Part shown: positions 9,455 to 19,286 of the stretch, one piece after another
Position numbering within the stretch: position 1 is the stretch's first letter
How the letters are laid out: the number at the start of each line of letters is the position of its first letter
Source of the DNA: CBDFFW01 sp965246945
GTDB taxonomy: Bacteria > Pseudomonadota > Alphaproteobacteria > UBA11073
NCBI GenBank assembly: GCA_965246945.1
Contig: CBDFFW010000001.1
Span: forward strand, 1,674,001-1,738,000
Reading direction: 5' to 3'
DNA length: 64,000 nucleotides
The notes under the pieces: model-generated
Database searches by the model: none
Seen by the model: the letters and a program-made list of their open reading frames with translations, nothing else
Told to the model about the DNA's origin: nothing
Made by a program: the position numbers and the translations under genes

Positions 9455-9850
9455 ATGTTCAAAGCAGCTGCCACCATCATTCTATTGTCTTCCCTCGCCA
9501 TGCCGGCCTTGGCCCAGGAAGCAACCGATAAAGCCACCGCTGAATGTGTGAAAGCGCTGCAAACGCTCAATAAAATTACCACTACAACCACGGAATATGC
9601 TAAGGCCCAGGCAATAGATAGCCAGTTGATTCAACTGACAAATCAGCCGCATGTGACCTATAAAGAAATTGGCCTCACCAATTATTTAGCATTACGGTTA
9701 TTGGAAGCGCGTGCGCGCCTGGATCAACTTGTTGGTTTGGCTGATGCCGATGCCAATCGGCCAGGTGATTGGCGCACCTCGGTCAAAGCACTGAAAACCA
9801 AACTGACCACGTTTGAGCCTGAATTTGTGCAAGCCTGCTTGCCGAGTTAA
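9455..9850 (+). CDS. Small exported protein of unknown function
   Basis: A 131-residue protein with a clear Sec signal peptide (residues 1-20, MFKAAATIILLSSLAMPALA, cleavage probably after ALA). The mature part is helical, rich in Thr/Ala/Lys, and has only two cysteines (one near the start of the mature protein and one four residues from the end), which could form a disulfide in the periplasm. I do not recognise a family. It has no Shine-Dalgarno; a TATAAT box lies just upstream. It sits between trmJ and glyA on the same strand. Confidence 0.7.
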   Translation: MFKAAATIILLSSLAMPALAQEATDKATAECVKALQTLNKITTTTTEYAKAQAIDSQLIQLTNQPHVTYKEIGLTNYLALRLLEARARLDQLVGLADADANRPGDWRTSVKALKTKLTTFEPEFVQACLPS

Positions 9851-9913
9851 TTCGCATTTTATTGCAGCTATTTTTTGACGAATTTGACGGTAGGCAGTAT
9901 GGATAGCTAATCC

Positions 9914-11227
9914 ATGACCCTTGCTGCGCTCAAAACCGCTCCCTCATCTTACCAAACACATATGGACGGCTTTTTTAGCCGTAGCTTGGCGGAAACCGAT
10001 CCAGTGTTGTTTGCCGCTATGGAAAACGAGCTGCACCGCCAGCAAAATTACATCGAACTTATCGCATCTGAAAACATTGTTTCACAAGCGGTGCTGGAAG
10101 CGCAAGGCAGCGTATTAACCAATAAATATGCCGAAGGTTATCCTGGCGCGCGTTATTATGCCGGTAATGAATTCGTGGATATCGCCGAAAATCTAGCAAT
10201 TGAACGGGCCTGCCAATTATTCAATTGCACTTATGCCAATGTGCAGCCGCATTCCGGCAGCCAGGCCAACCAAACCGTTTATATGGCCTTATTGCAGCCT
10301 GGCGATACATTGCTGGGGATGACTCTGGCCGATGGCGGTCACCTCACCCATGGTGCCGCGCCGAACCAATCTGGCAAATGGTTTAATGCCGTGCAATATG
10401 GGGTGCGTGCCGATGATGAATTATTGGATTATGAGCAAATTGCCCGCTTGGCTGAACAGCATAAACCCAAATTAATTATTGCCGGTGCTACCGCCTATTC
10501 ACGCGTGATTGATTGGGCGCGTTTCCGCGCCATTGCTGATAGCGTTGGTGCTTATTTAATGGCCGATATTGCGCATTACTCCGGTTTAATTGCGGCTGGT
10601 GTTTATCCCTCACCATTCCCGCATGCGCATGTTGTGGCCACCACCACGCATAAAACTTTGCGCGGTCCACGCGGCGGGATGGTGCTGACCAATGATGATG
10701 AAATCGCCAAAAAATTAAAGTCAGCGGTTTTCCCAGCTTTGCAAGGCGGCCCGTTAATGCATGTGATTGCCGCCAAAGCAGCCGCATTTGGTGAAGCATT
10801 AAAGCCAGAATTTAAACAATACTGTCAAGACATCATCGCCAATTCGCGGGCCCTGGCCGATACATTGGTTAAAGGCGGCATACGGGTGGTATCCGGCGGG
10901 ACCGATTCACATATGCTGCTGGTGGATTTGCAACCCAAAGGCGTGACTGGCAAACTTGCCGATCTTAGCCTCCATCACGCGCATATCACCTGCAATAAAA
11001 ACATGGTGCCGAATGATCCCCAAAAACCATTTGTAACTTCCGGGTTGCGCGTTGGCACACCAGCGGCCACAACCCGCGGTTTCGGCATCAAAGAATTTCA
11101 ACAAGTCGGCGAAATGATGGTCGAAGTGATCGATGGTTTATCGGCCAATCAAGAAGATAACAGCGCTGTGGAACAAAAAGTGGCGCAGCGGGCGATTGCC
11201 TTGTGCCAGCAATTTCCGATTTATTAG
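9914..11227 (+). CDS. glyA: Serine hydroxymethyltransferase
   Basis: A 437-residue PLP enzyme that converts serine and tetrahydrofolate to glycine and methylene-THF, a main source of one-carbon units. Motifs: YIELIASENIVS, NKYAEGYPGARYY, QPHSGSQANQ, and the PLP lysine K247 in ATTTHKTLRGPRGG. The length is normal for the family. The ATG at 9914 gives a slightly long N-terminus; M17 (9962) is an alternative, and neither has a strong ribosome-binding site. The 3' end overlaps the murI 3' end by four bases (convergent). Confidence 0.97.
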   Translation: MTLAALKTAPSSYQTHMDGFFSRSLAETDPVLFAAMENELHRQQNYIELIASENIVSQAVLEAQGSVLTNKYAEGYPGARYYAGNEFVDIAENLAIERACQLFNCTYANVQPHSGSQANQTVYMALLQPGDTLLGMTLADGGHLTHGAAPNQSGKWFNAVQYGVRADDELLDYEQIARLAEQHKPKLIIAGATAYSRVIDWARFRAIADSVGAYLMADIAHYSGLIAAGVYPSPFPHAHVVATTTHKTLRGPRGGMVLTNDDEIAKKLKSAVFPALQGGPLMHVIAAKAAAFGEALKPEFKQYCQDIIANSRALADTLVKGGIRVVSGGTDSHMLLVDLQPKGVTGKLADLSLHHAHITCNKNMVPNDPQKPFVTSGLRVGTPAATTRGFGIKEFQQVGEMMVEVIDGLSANQEDNSAVEQKVAQRAIALCQQFPIY

Positions 11228-12120
11228 GCCGCTTTGGAATAAGCCATCAGCCATTGGCTTTGTTGCCAAGGTTTTGTTGAATAGATTTGGATAGATGGGC
11301 TGAATGCCTGTTCCAAATCGATCGGCGCACGGTATAATTTAGGGGCTATTGCTTGTCGCGAGAGCGGTTGCAAATATTTTTGGTGGGTTTCTAGATAATT
11401 GGCCAAACGCTGGGCGGTAATGGCTGGTTGATCATAAATGGTGCAATTATTGGGTAGAGCGGTTTGAAAATCTTTTAAAGCCAAGGGATAATGGGTGCAG
11501 CCCAATAGCGCCGCAGTGGGCGGTTGCAGGCAGCGTTGCATCGCCTGCTTCACCGCTTGCCGCACCACGGCTTGGCGCTGAGCGGCGGGTGCATTGCTTT
11601 CAATCAGCGTGACCAATTGCGAAACGGCTTCGGAGACCAGTTGGATATGCGGGGCGCGTTTGTGCAATTCGGTTTCAAAAACCTGGCTGGCCACCGTGCG
11701 CGGCGTGGCAAATAACATAATGGTTTGCGGCGGGGCGGCGGCGGCATTTGCAATCGTTTGGTGTTGATACCAATCCTGATCCGTAATCGCTTCCACCAGC
11801 GGCACAATAATCCCCAGCACGTTATGCGTGCCCGCATAGCTTGAGTGCGGCAGCCATTCACGCTGCAGCCATTGCAGCGCCACGGCGGTCGCAGTGTTGC
11901 AGGCCAAAATTACCAGACGGCAACCTTGCTGGAATAATGCTTCTGCCGCCTGCTGGGTTAATTGCTTAATTTCATCCCGTGCCAAATTGCCATATGGCAA
12001 ATGGGCGTGGTCGCCATAATAGATGAAGGGTTGGGCTGGCATGGCAGCAGTTAGCGCACGCAGCACGGTCAGCCCGCCGCTGCCACTGTCAAACACGCCG
12101 ATTGGGGCTAGATCGCTCAC
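11224..12120 (-). CDS. murI: Glutamate racemase
   Basis: A 298-residue cytoplasmic racemase that makes D-glutamate for peptidoglycan. The N-terminus has PIGVFDSGSGGLTVLRAL. The two catalytic cysteines are C74 (LACNTATA) and C208 (LLGCTHYPL). It starts with GTG at 12118-12120. It is divergent from sufC (44 bp between start codons) and convergent with glyA, with a four-base overlap. Confidence 0.96.
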   Translation of the reverse strand: MSDLAPIGVFDSGSGGLTVLRALTAAMPAQPFIYYGDHAHLPYGNLARDEIKQLTQQAAEALFQQGCRLVILACNTATAVALQWLQREWLPHSSYAGTHNVLGIIVPLVEAITDQDWYQHQTIANAAAAPPQTIMLFATPRTVASQVFETELHKRAPHIQLVSEAVSQLVTLIESNAPAAQRQAVVRQAVKQAMQRCLQPPTAALLGCTHYPLALKDFQTALPNNCTIYDQPAITAQRLANYLETHQKYLQPLSRQAIAPKLYRAPIDLEQAFSPSIQIYSTKPWQQSQWLMAYSKAA

Positions 12121-12164
12121 AATGTTTGAATTCTACACATTATGCGCGTAATTCAATAGTTAAG

Positions 12165-12926
12165 ATGTTGAAAATTGAAAACCTGCATGCGCAGGTGGGT
12201 GAAGCCGATGAAATAAAACCTATTTTAAATGGTTTATCGCTGGATATCGCGCCTGGCCAGGTGCATGCGATTATGGGGCCGAATGGCTCGGGTAAATCTA
12301 CTTTATCCTATGTGCTGTCTGGCCGCGATGGTTACACCGTGACGCAAGGCAGCGCGCATTTAGATGGTCAAGATCTGCTCGCCTTGGCACCGGAAGAACG
12401 TGCCCAGGCGGGTTTATTCTTGGCTTTTCAATATCCGGTGGAAATTCCTGGCGTGCCAGCCAATACATTTTTGCGCACCGCGATCAACGCACAACGCATT
12501 GTGCGCGGCGAAGCGGAATTGGATGCCGCGAGTTTTTTACGCCTGCAACGCGAAGCGGCCAACAAACTGGGTATCAAACCCGAAATGTTAAAACGCGCTG
12601 TGAATGTCGGTTTTTCGGGTGGTGAAAAGAAACGGTTCGAAGCGTTGCAAATGGCGTTGATGCAGCCACGTATGGTGATTATGGATGAAACGGATTCCGG
12701 CTTAGATATCGATGCGTTAAAAGTGGTGGCCGATAGTGTGAATGCGCTGCGCGATCCCAACCGCAGTTTTTTAATCATCACACATTACCAGCGTTTGCTG
12801 GATTACATTACGCCCGATGTGGTGCATATCATGGTGGGCGGCCAGATTATTAAAAGTGGCGGCGCGGAATTGGCCAAGGAATTGGAAGCGCAAGGTTATG
12901 CCGCGTATCAAGGCGTGGCCGCTTAA
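12165..12926 (+). CDS. sufC: Fe-S cluster assembly ATPase SufC
   Basis: A 253-residue ABC ATPase of the SUF Fe-S assembly scaffold (SufBCD complex, cytoplasm). Walker A is GPNGSGKS (residues 38-45), the signature is VGFSGGEKKR, and Walker B is MVIMDETDSGLD; AFQYPVEIPGV in the Q-loop region is typical of SufC. The reading frame is open further upstream to a GTG at 12102, but homology begins at the ATG at 12165 (MLKIENLH). It overlaps sufD by one base (TAATG). The usual partner sufB is not upstream; murI lies there on the other strand. Confidence 0.95.
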   Translation: MLKIENLHAQVGEADEIKPILNGLSLDIAPGQVHAIMGPNGSGKSTLSYVLSGRDGYTVTQGSAHLDGQDLLALAPEERAQAGLFLAFQYPVEIPGVPANTFLRTAINAQRIVRGEAELDAASFLRLQREAANKLGIKPEMLKRAVNVGFSGGEKKRFEALQMALMQPRMVIMDETDSGLDIDALKVVADSVNALRDPNRSFLIITHYQRLLDYITPDVVHIMVGGQIIKSGGAELAKELEAQGYAAYQGVAA

Positions 12927-14074
12927 TGGCTGCACCTGCATCCATGCCGGTACCTTCAGCCTGGCAAAATTACCAAACTGCCGCGCAAACCCGCTGGCAG
13001 CAATCAGCGGTACCAACGGTGAAGGACGAAGCCTGGCGCTATACCTCGCTGGCGGCAGTCCCTGTTGAAGCCTGGGCCCGTATACCGGTGCCGAGCGAAA
13101 CCATTCATGACTTGCCGGATGGTGTCACCATCACACCTTTGCCCAGTTTGAGCGAAACTGAATTTGCCGCACTGGATTTGCCAGCGCCAGCACATTTAAA
13201 CGCGCTAGTTGCCCTGAACGCGGCCCAAACGCAGGAAGCATTTTTATTGCGGATAGCAGCCAACACCCATTTAACCGATCCACTATTATTGCATCTGCAA
13301 AACCCAGTTAAAGCGACCAATCAAATTTTATGGGTGATTGAGCTTGGTGCGAATAGCAATGCCACTATTCTGCAGCAGCATGAAAGCGGTGCCGAAAATC
13401 TGACCAATTTGGTTATGCATATTCGCATTAATGATAATGCCCATTTACAGCATTATCGCTGGCTGAATGATGATAAAACCGCCATGCAGCACCATCATTT
13501 GCAAGTACAAGTTGGCCGCGATGCCAGTTATGACACACTCGCTTTCACCACCGGCGGGCAGATTAACCGCAATGAAGTGCATGTGATATTAGGCGGCACT
13601 GGCGCGCATGCTACCGTCAATGCCGCCTATATTGCTGGAAAAAATCAGCTGGTTGATAACACCTCCATCATTCGCCACGCTGCCCCGCATGGCACATCGC
13701 GGCAAACCGTTAAAGCCGTGATTGGCGCGCAAGGTAAAGGCGTATTTCAAGGCCGAATTGAAGTGGCGCGTGAGGCGCAAAAAACCGATGGTTACCAACT
13801 AAACCAAGCGCTGCTGCTCGCCGATAATGCCGAAAGCAACTCTAAACCTGAACTGGAAATTTTCGCCGATGATGTGAAGTGTTCGCATGGCGCAACCATC
13901 GGCCAGCTGGATGCCAAAGCGTTATTTTACCTACGCTCCCGCGGTATTCCAGAAGCGCAAGCCCGCGAACTGCTGATCCACGCTTTCATCGCCGATGTGT
14001 TTGATGAAGTGCGCGATGAAACCATCCGCCACGCCATGCTGGCGCAAATGCAAAAGGTTTTGGCGCAGCTTTAA
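12926..14074 (+). CDS. sufD: Fe-S cluster assembly protein SufD
   Basis: A 382-residue SufD, the non-ATPase partner of SufC in the SUF scaffold. The N-terminus contains the typical KDEAWRYTSL motif (about residue 32). The beta-helix core has QTVKAVIGAQGKGVFQGRIEVA and the C-terminus NSKPELEIFADDVKCSHGATIGQLD followed by YLRSRGIPEAQARELLIHAF. These C-terminal blocks are shared with SufB, but the N-terminus and length fit SufD. It is translationally coupled to sufC. No sufS, sufE or sufB follows; hisZ comes next. Confidence 0.93.
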   Translation: MAAPASMPVPSAWQNYQTAAQTRWQQSAVPTVKDEAWRYTSLAAVPVEAWARIPVPSETIHDLPDGVTITPLPSLSETEFAALDLPAPAHLNALVALNAAQTQEAFLLRIAANTHLTDPLLLHLQNPVKATNQILWVIELGANSNATILQQHESGAENLTNLVMHIRINDNAHLQHYRWLNDDKTAMQHHHLQVQVGRDASYDTLAFTTGGQINRNEVHVILGGTGAHATVNAAYIAGKNQLVDNTSIIRHAAPHGTSRQTVKAVIGAQGKGVFQGRIEVAREAQKTDGYQLNQALLLADNAESNSKPELEIFADDVKCSHGATIGQLDAKALFYLRSRGIPEAQARELLIHAFIADVFDEVRDETIRHAMLAQMQKVLAQL

Positions 14075-14124
14075 TCTCTGGCAATTCTTAAAAATCCCTG
14101 CTAACACCTGTTCGGAAGCACAGG

Positions 14125-15219
14125 TTGTCAGATCGTTTTTTATTGCCTGTCGGCTTTGCCGATCGTTTAGGGATGGATGCCCAGCAATTGGCACAAGCCC
14201 AATATCAAGGCCTGCAAACCGCCAGCCGCTTTGGTTACAAACAAGTCCAACCCGCGCTTTGTGAATTTGAAGAAACATTATTAGCCGGCACCGGCAGCGC
14301 GTTGAAGCGCGAAACCTTTCGGCTAATGGACCCTGTTTCGCAGCGCATGATGGGTTTGCGCGCGGATCTGACCACCCAAATTACCCGCATTGCCAATGTC
14401 GCCTTGCGCGAGACCCCGCGGCCCTTGCGCTTATGTTATGCAGGCACTGCCATTCGGCAAATTGCCAAACCGCTGCAACCGCACCGGCAAATTGAACAAT
14501 TGGGCGCTGAATTAATTGGTGCTAGCGGCGTTTATGCCGATCTGGAAATTATTACCGTGGCGCTGCACATTTTGGCTGGTCTTGGTATTGGTAAAATTGT
14601 TGTGGATTTAAATGTGCCGCGTTTGCGCAATATTTTATTTGCGCATTATGGTGTGCCGACTGCTGCCCAAAATACGCTAACCCAGGCTATCGCCCAGCGG
14701 CAGTTTGATGCCATCCCACCGCATTATGAATTGATCCATGCTTTATTGAATCTGGCTGGCCCGCGCGATGTAGTTTTAGCAAAATTACGGACACTTGCCT
14801 TACCGGCAGAAGCAAAAATTTTGTGCGATGATTTATGTGCCGTTGCGACTGCATTGAGCGATGTAAATGTGTATATCGACCCGCTCGGTGCGCAGGGTTT
14901 TGATTACTACACGGGTTTATGTTTTACGCTGCTGAGTGCAGATAATCAGCAACTCTTAGGCCGCGGTGGGCGTTATCAAAGTCAGATTGAGGATGAAGCA
15001 GGCGCAGATGCCACAGGCTTCACCATCGATCTGGATTTGCTGCAAGCACTGCTGCCCGCACCAAGTGAGGCAGAGTATATTTACCTGCCAATTGGCACAC
15101 CGGCAGCCGTTGAAAAAAAATTACAGTCTGAAGGTTTAATTACCATCCGCGCCTTACAAAAAGGCAATGAAAATCAAATTGCAGCACAACTGGGTTGCGC
15201 CAAAGTTTGGCAGAATTAG
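14125..15219 (+). CDS. hisZ: ATP phosphoribosyltransferase regulatory subunit HisZ
   Basis: A 364-residue class II aaRS-like protein, shorter than histidyl-tRNA synthetase. It has LLPVGFADRLG at the N-terminus, RLMDPVSQRMMGLRADLTTQ (motif 2 region) and YYTGLCFTLL, but lacks a full HisRS anticodon domain. HisZ activates the short HisG in histidine biosynthesis. The start is a TTG at 14125, with an AGG about 6 bases upstream. It is followed after 10 bases by purA, an order seen in several alphaproteobacteria. No hisG is in the window. Confidence 0.88.
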   Translation: MSDRFLLPVGFADRLGMDAQQLAQAQYQGLQTASRFGYKQVQPALCEFEETLLAGTGSALKRETFRLMDPVSQRMMGLRADLTTQITRIANVALRETPRPLRLCYAGTAIRQIAKPLQPHRQIEQLGAELIGASGVYADLEIITVALHILAGLGIGKIVVDLNVPRLRNILFAHYGVPTAAQNTLTQAIAQRQFDAIPPHYELIHALLNLAGPRDVVLAKLRTLALPAEAKILCDDLCAVATALSDVNVYIDPLGAQGFDYYTGLCFTLLSADNQQLLGRGGRYQSQIEDEAGADATGFTIDLDLLQALLPAPSEAEYIYLPIGTPAAVEKKLQSEGLITIRALQKGNENQIAAQLGCAKVWQN

Positions 15220-15229
15220 AGAGCATAAA

Positions 15230-16522
15230 ATGACCAATGTTGTTGTTGTTGGGGCCCAATGGGGCGATGAGGGGAAAGGCAAGATTGTCGATTGGCTATC
15301 GGCGCGCGCCGATGTCGTTGTCCGCTTTCAGGGCGGGCATAATGCTGGCCACACGCTGGTGGTGGATGGCAAGGTATATAAATTACATCTGCTGCCATCC
15401 GGCATCGTGCGCGGCGGCAAAATGTCTTATATCGGGAATGGCGTGGTGCTCGACCCGTGGGCCTTGCTGCAGGAAATCGACAATGTGCGTACGCAAGGTT
15501 TGGATGTTAATCCCAGTAATTTGCGTATCGCTGAAAACACGCCGTTGATTTTACCGGTGCACGCCGCTGTGGATAAAGCCCGCGAAGCCGCGCGCAAGGG
15601 CGGCGGGATTGGCACGACCGGCCGCGGGATTGGCCCCGCCTATGAAGACAAGGTTGCCCGCCGCGCGATTCGGCTATGCGATTTAAACACGCCGGATTTA
15701 TTGGCCGAAAAGGTGCAGGATTTATTGGTAGTGCATAATGCCACTTTGCGCGGGTTTGGCGAAGCGGAATTGGATGCGGCGCAAATGACTGCCAATTTAT
15801 TGGCCCTCGCCCCGCGCATTCTGCCGTTCCAAGCGCGCGTGTGGGAATTACTGCAAACCGCCATTAACGCCAAACAAACGATTTTGTTTGAAGGCGCACA
15901 GGGCGCGTTGCTGGATGTGGACCATGGCACCTATCCATTTGTCACTGCTTCCAATACTGTAGCAGCCTCGGCTTCGATTGGCGCCGGTATTGGGCCGCAG
16001 CATTTGGGTTATATTTTGGGCTTGGTCAAAGCTTACACCACACGGGTCGGCGCTGGCCCTTTCCCTACCGAACTTAAAGACGAGATCGGCGAACATATCG
16101 GCCAACGCGGGCATGAATTCGGCACTACTACCGGCCGCAAACGCCGCTGCGGCTGGTTCGATGCGGTGCTGGTAAAACAAAGTATTCAGCTGAATGGCAT
16201 CAACGGTATCGCCTTCACCAAACTGGATGTACTGGATGAATTGCCGGAGCTAAAAATTTGTGTTGCCTATGAATTAAACGGCCAACGGATCGATTACTTG
16301 CCCGCCAATGCAGCCGAACAAGCCGCTGTGAAACCAATTTACGAAACTATGCCGGGCTGGCAAACTATTACAGCCGGAATGCGGCAATGGGACCAACTGC
16401 CAGAAAATGCGCTTAAATACATTGCGCGGATTGAAGAACTGATCGGCGCGCCAGTCGCCCTGCATTCCACCAGCCCCGAACGCGAAGACACAATTTTGCG
16501 CATCGATCCATTCACGGCTTAA
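15230..16522 (+). CDS. purA: Adenylosuccinate synthetase
   Basis: A 430-residue GTP-dependent enzyme that converts IMP and aspartate to adenylosuccinate, the first committed step to AMP. Motifs: VVVVGAQWGDEGKGKIVDWL with catalytic D13, GGHNAGHTLV, GTTGRGIGPAYEDK, LFEGAQGALLDVDHGTYPFVT and TTGRKRRCGWFD. The start at 15230 (MTNVVVVG) is chosen over an upstream open frame that overlaps hisZ. It is probably co-transcribed with hisZ. Confidence 0.97.
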   Translation: MTNVVVVGAQWGDEGKGKIVDWLSARADVVVRFQGGHNAGHTLVVDGKVYKLHLLPSGIVRGGKMSYIGNGVVLDPWALLQEIDNVRTQGLDVNPSNLRIAENTPLILPVHAAVDKAREAARKGGGIGTTGRGIGPAYEDKVARRAIRLCDLNTPDLLAEKVQDLLVVHNATLRGFGEAELDAAQMTANLLALAPRILPFQARVWELLQTAINAKQTILFEGAQGALLDVDHGTYPFVTASNTVAASASIGAGIGPQHLGYILGLVKAYTTRVGAGPFPTELKDEIGEHIGQRGHEFGTTTGRKRRCGWFDAVLVKQSIQLNGINGIAFTKLDVLDELPELKICVAYELNGQRIDYLPANAAEQAAVKPIYETMPGWQTITAGMRQWDQLPENALKYIARIEELIGAPVALHSTSPEREDTILRIDPFTA

Positions 16523-16540
16523 TAAAAATGCGGGTTTTGT

Positions 16541-17173
16541 TTACACGGCATGCGATCGCTGGGTTGAAGACATAGCTGAATTGAAAGTCACTTTCAGTTT
16601 CAGCCGCAACCGGTCTAAGCCATTCGTGCCAAGTTTGGGGTTATAACGTTTGGTTGGCATTTCAAATGCTTTACTCAAACCGCCAGCAAGTCCGGCTAAC
16701 AATGATGGCGTTCTGAGAGCAGCTATTCTCGGCAATAAAGTTTGCTGGCTAGATAGTGATTTTACGCCGTTAGTTTTTACCGGTTGCCCATCGTGCTTGG
16801 GAGCAAGTTGATTAATTTGAATGAAAACCGGCTTTGGCGATTGCCGCATATTTTGCACCACGCGCTGCAACCAAACCCCTAATTCACCAGCCATTTGATT
16901 GGCGGTTAGTTCCAACATCAACGGCTGATCGGGTTTCTGCTGCTGCCAAGTTTGAATCAGCGCGGCTAAATTCTGTTCAAGCCTGCTCAGCCAAATGGCC
17001 TCATTGGTTGAAACTGCATTTGGATCGTTATCTAAAAGATTATCTGTGGCTTTTATTTGGGTTCGGTAGTGAGAGATATAGGGCAGACCTTGCGCCGTGT
17101 AGGCAATAACAGGTTCGCATTCCAGCAACTGATTGCCAGTATCAGGGATAAGATCGTCTTCTCTTATATCCAT
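16541..17173 (-). CDS. Protein of unknown function (210 aa)
   Basis: I do not recognise a family. The ATG at 17171-17173 has AAGG about five bases upstream, which supports a real gene. The N-terminal third is acidic (EDDLIPD, LDNDPNAV) and the middle is helical and glutamine-rich (LIQTWQQQKPDQP, LGVWLQRVVQNM). The C-terminal third is basic with a leucine/arginine-rich tail (LDRLRLKLKVTF). There is no signal peptide or clear membrane segment. It is divergent from the pseudokinase gene (105 bp between them) and convergent with purA. Confidence 0.6.
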   Translation of the reverse strand: MDIREDDLIPDTGNQLLECEPVIAYTAQGLPYISHYRTQIKATDNLLDNDPNAVSTNEAIWLSRLEQNLAALIQTWQQQKPDQPLMLELTANQMAGELGVWLQRVVQNMRQSPKPVFIQINQLAPKHDGQPVKTNGVKSLSSQQTLLPRIAALRTPSLLAGLAGGLSKAFEMPTKRYNPKLGTNGLDRLRLKLKVTFNSAMSSTQRSHAV

Positions 17174-17278
17174 GTAACCTTAAACAAATTGTAACATAAA
17201 ACCGTAAACGATTCACTAAGAATTTTTCTAAAGCTAACGGTTCTTTCTTCCGCCCTATTTTTCCGCCATGCTGGCGTG

Positions 17279-19276
17279 ATGAGCGACTCGGGCGCCCGTC
17301 CACGTGTGCGGCGTTTTCATATTGAGCTGGATAACCCGCTGCCTGCGTTTAATCAGGGCGGGGCGCAGGCTTATGCGGTCACCAATAACACCGAATACCG
17401 CGATACGATTTATGCCTTGTTGTGCCCCAGTAATATGCCATTGCGTTTGGAAATGGGCATATCCCTGCAAAATACCACCACTCACCATTTTCATAATTTA
17501 ATCGATTTCGAAATCGTCCATGGCAGTGGTTTGACGGAAGAATATATGGGGTTGATCCTGCCCAAACCATTGGGCCGGCCGCTAGTGGCCGATCTCAATA
17601 CCCATTTCATCCCCTGGAAGGAAGAGGAACTGCGGCAATATCTGATTAAGCCGATGGTGGAAGTGCTAAATACCTTGCATGACCGTGTTTTATCGCATGG
17701 CAGTATTTCGCCGCTGCAAATGTGGCGGGAAGGTGCGGCACAACCGGTTAAACTAGCGCAATGCTTCACCACGCTGCCTGGGTTAAATCAGCCGGTATTT
17801 TTTGAAACCATCGAACGCGCCATTGCCCAACCCTTTGCCAAAGGGGACGGGCGTACAGAAGACGATTTGTTCAGCTTGGGTGCCACCATTTATTTTTTAG
17901 CCGTGGGCCGTAACCCCCTGGCGCATCTATCGCCTGAAGAATTAATCAGAGCGCGCATGGAAATCAGCACGCCGGTTTTGTTGTTAAACACCGCGCGCGT
18001 GCCCAGCAGTTTATCTGAACTGGTAAAGGGTTTGTTATCGGATCAACAGCGTTCACGCCTGACGATCCGCGATGTGATGGATTGGTGCGATGGTCAGCGC
18101 CTGGTGCCCAAACAACCGGTTTCCGTTGGGAAAGCCAAACGCAGTATCATTTTTAACGGGCAGGAATTTCTAAAACCAACATTATTGGCGCAAGCGCTGG
18201 CCAGCGCGCCGGAAGAAGCCATTAAATTTGTTTTGGGCCCTGATTTTCTACGCTGGTGCCAACGCAGCGGCGCCATTGATGTTGCGCTATATCAAAAATT
18301 GGCAGAGGTGTTGGGCAGTTCCGAAAATGGTAAATCTCCGGCGGTGACCTTAACCCAGGTGATTGCCTGTTTAGATCCCGCCGGCCCTTTGCGTTATAAA
18401 GAATTTAGTTTTGGCCTGGCTGGTATTGGCACCGCTGCCATGCTCGCATTTTTACAAAACAACGCAAATTTAAAAAACGCCGTGGCAGAAATTGTGCAGA
18501 GCGATTTGCCCAGTTTTTGGGCCGGCCTGCCCGGCAACAGTTTTGCGTTTAACACCACCATTGCCCAGGAATTATCGGCGCTGCGCCATTTAATTACGCA
18601 AACCCAGCCAGGTTATGGGTTGGAGCGCATGCTGTATACGCTGAATCGGCAATTGCCTTGCCAATCCGAAACCTGCCATGGTTTTTATGCCCTGCAATCG
18701 CGTGATTTATTACGGGCCTTGGATGGTTACATTCAAAAAGGCCAGCGCCCACAGGAATTGCTGGACCGGCATAGCGCCGCATTTTTAGGCAGCCGCCATA
18801 ACAGCCGGTCGGATGAAAATTTGCTGAAATTGCTTAATCCCAGCCAGGAATTGGGTGAGCGGCGCATTGGCCTGTTGAAGTTACTGGCGACCCTGCAAGC
18901 GCGGTTTAAACTGGGGCCGTTAACCCATTTAACCGGCTGGCTGGCCGAATTGGTGCGGCCGTCTTTGGATAATTTACACAGCCAAACCATTAAAGAAGAC
19001 ATCGCCAAGTCTTTGCTGCGGGTCGCCAAACATGGTGATTTGAACGAATTGCTGGCCTTGCTGGATAGCGGCAGTTTGCAATTGCGCGATCAGCGTTTAT
19101 TTAAAAGCGCACGCCAAGAATATCAAAATTTGCAAAAGCAAATTAACGAGATCGATCAATGGGTCGCGCAAAAAGATGCGCTGGGCCATGCCGTCGGCCG
19201 GCAAGTGGCCAGTGTTACCGCTGTGGTTCTGGCGCTGTTAGCCACAGTGGTTATCATGCTGGCACAGAAATTTTAA
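17279..19276 (+). CDS. Membrane-anchored protein kinase-like protein, probably a pseudokinase
   Basis: A 665-residue cytoplasmic protein ending in one transmembrane helix (about the last 25 residues, VTAVVLALLATVVIMLAQ). The region around residues 125-280 aligns by eye with the C-lobe of Hanks kinases: LHDRVLSHGSISPLQMW stands where HRDLKPxN is expected, and DDLFSLGATIYFLAVGRNPL matches the DxxSLG helix. The catalytic Asp, the following Lys and the Asn are replaced, and no DFG is evident, so catalysis looks unlikely. The remaining 350 residues are helical with no recognised domain. A GTG lies immediately before the chosen ATG. It forms an operon with the membrane protein at 19287. Confidence 0.75.
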   Translation: MSDSGARPRVRRFHIELDNPLPAFNQGGAQAYAVTNNTEYRDTIYALLCPSNMPLRLEMGISLQNTTTHHFHNLIDFEIVHGSGLTEEYMGLILPKPLGRPLVADLNTHFIPWKEEELRQYLIKPMVEVLNTLHDRVLSHGSISPLQMWREGAAQPVKLAQCFTTLPGLNQPVFFETIERAIAQPFAKGDGRTEDDLFSLGATIYFLAVGRNPLAHLSPEELIRARMEISTPVLLLNTARVPSSLSELVKGLLSDQQRSRLTIRDVMDWCDGQRLVPKQPVSVGKAKRSIIFNGQEFLKPTLLAQALASAPEEAIKFVLGPDFLRWCQRSGAIDVALYQKLAEVLGSSENGKSPAVTLTQVIACLDPAGPLRYKEFSFGLAGIGTAAMLAFLQNNANLKNAVAEIVQSDLPSFWAGLPGNSFAFNTTIAQELSALRHLITQTQPGYGLERMLYTLNRQLPCQSETCHGFYALQSRDLLRALDGYIQKGQRPQELLDRHSAAFLGSRHNSRSDENLLKLLNPSQELGERRIGLLKLLATLQARFKLGPLTHLTGWLAELVRPSLDNLHSQTIKEDIAKSLLRVAKHGDLNELLALLDSGSLQLRDQRLFKSARQEYQNLQKQINEIDQWVAQKDALGHAVGRQVASVTAVVLALLATVVIMLAQKF

Positions 19277-19286
19277 GGGACAAATC

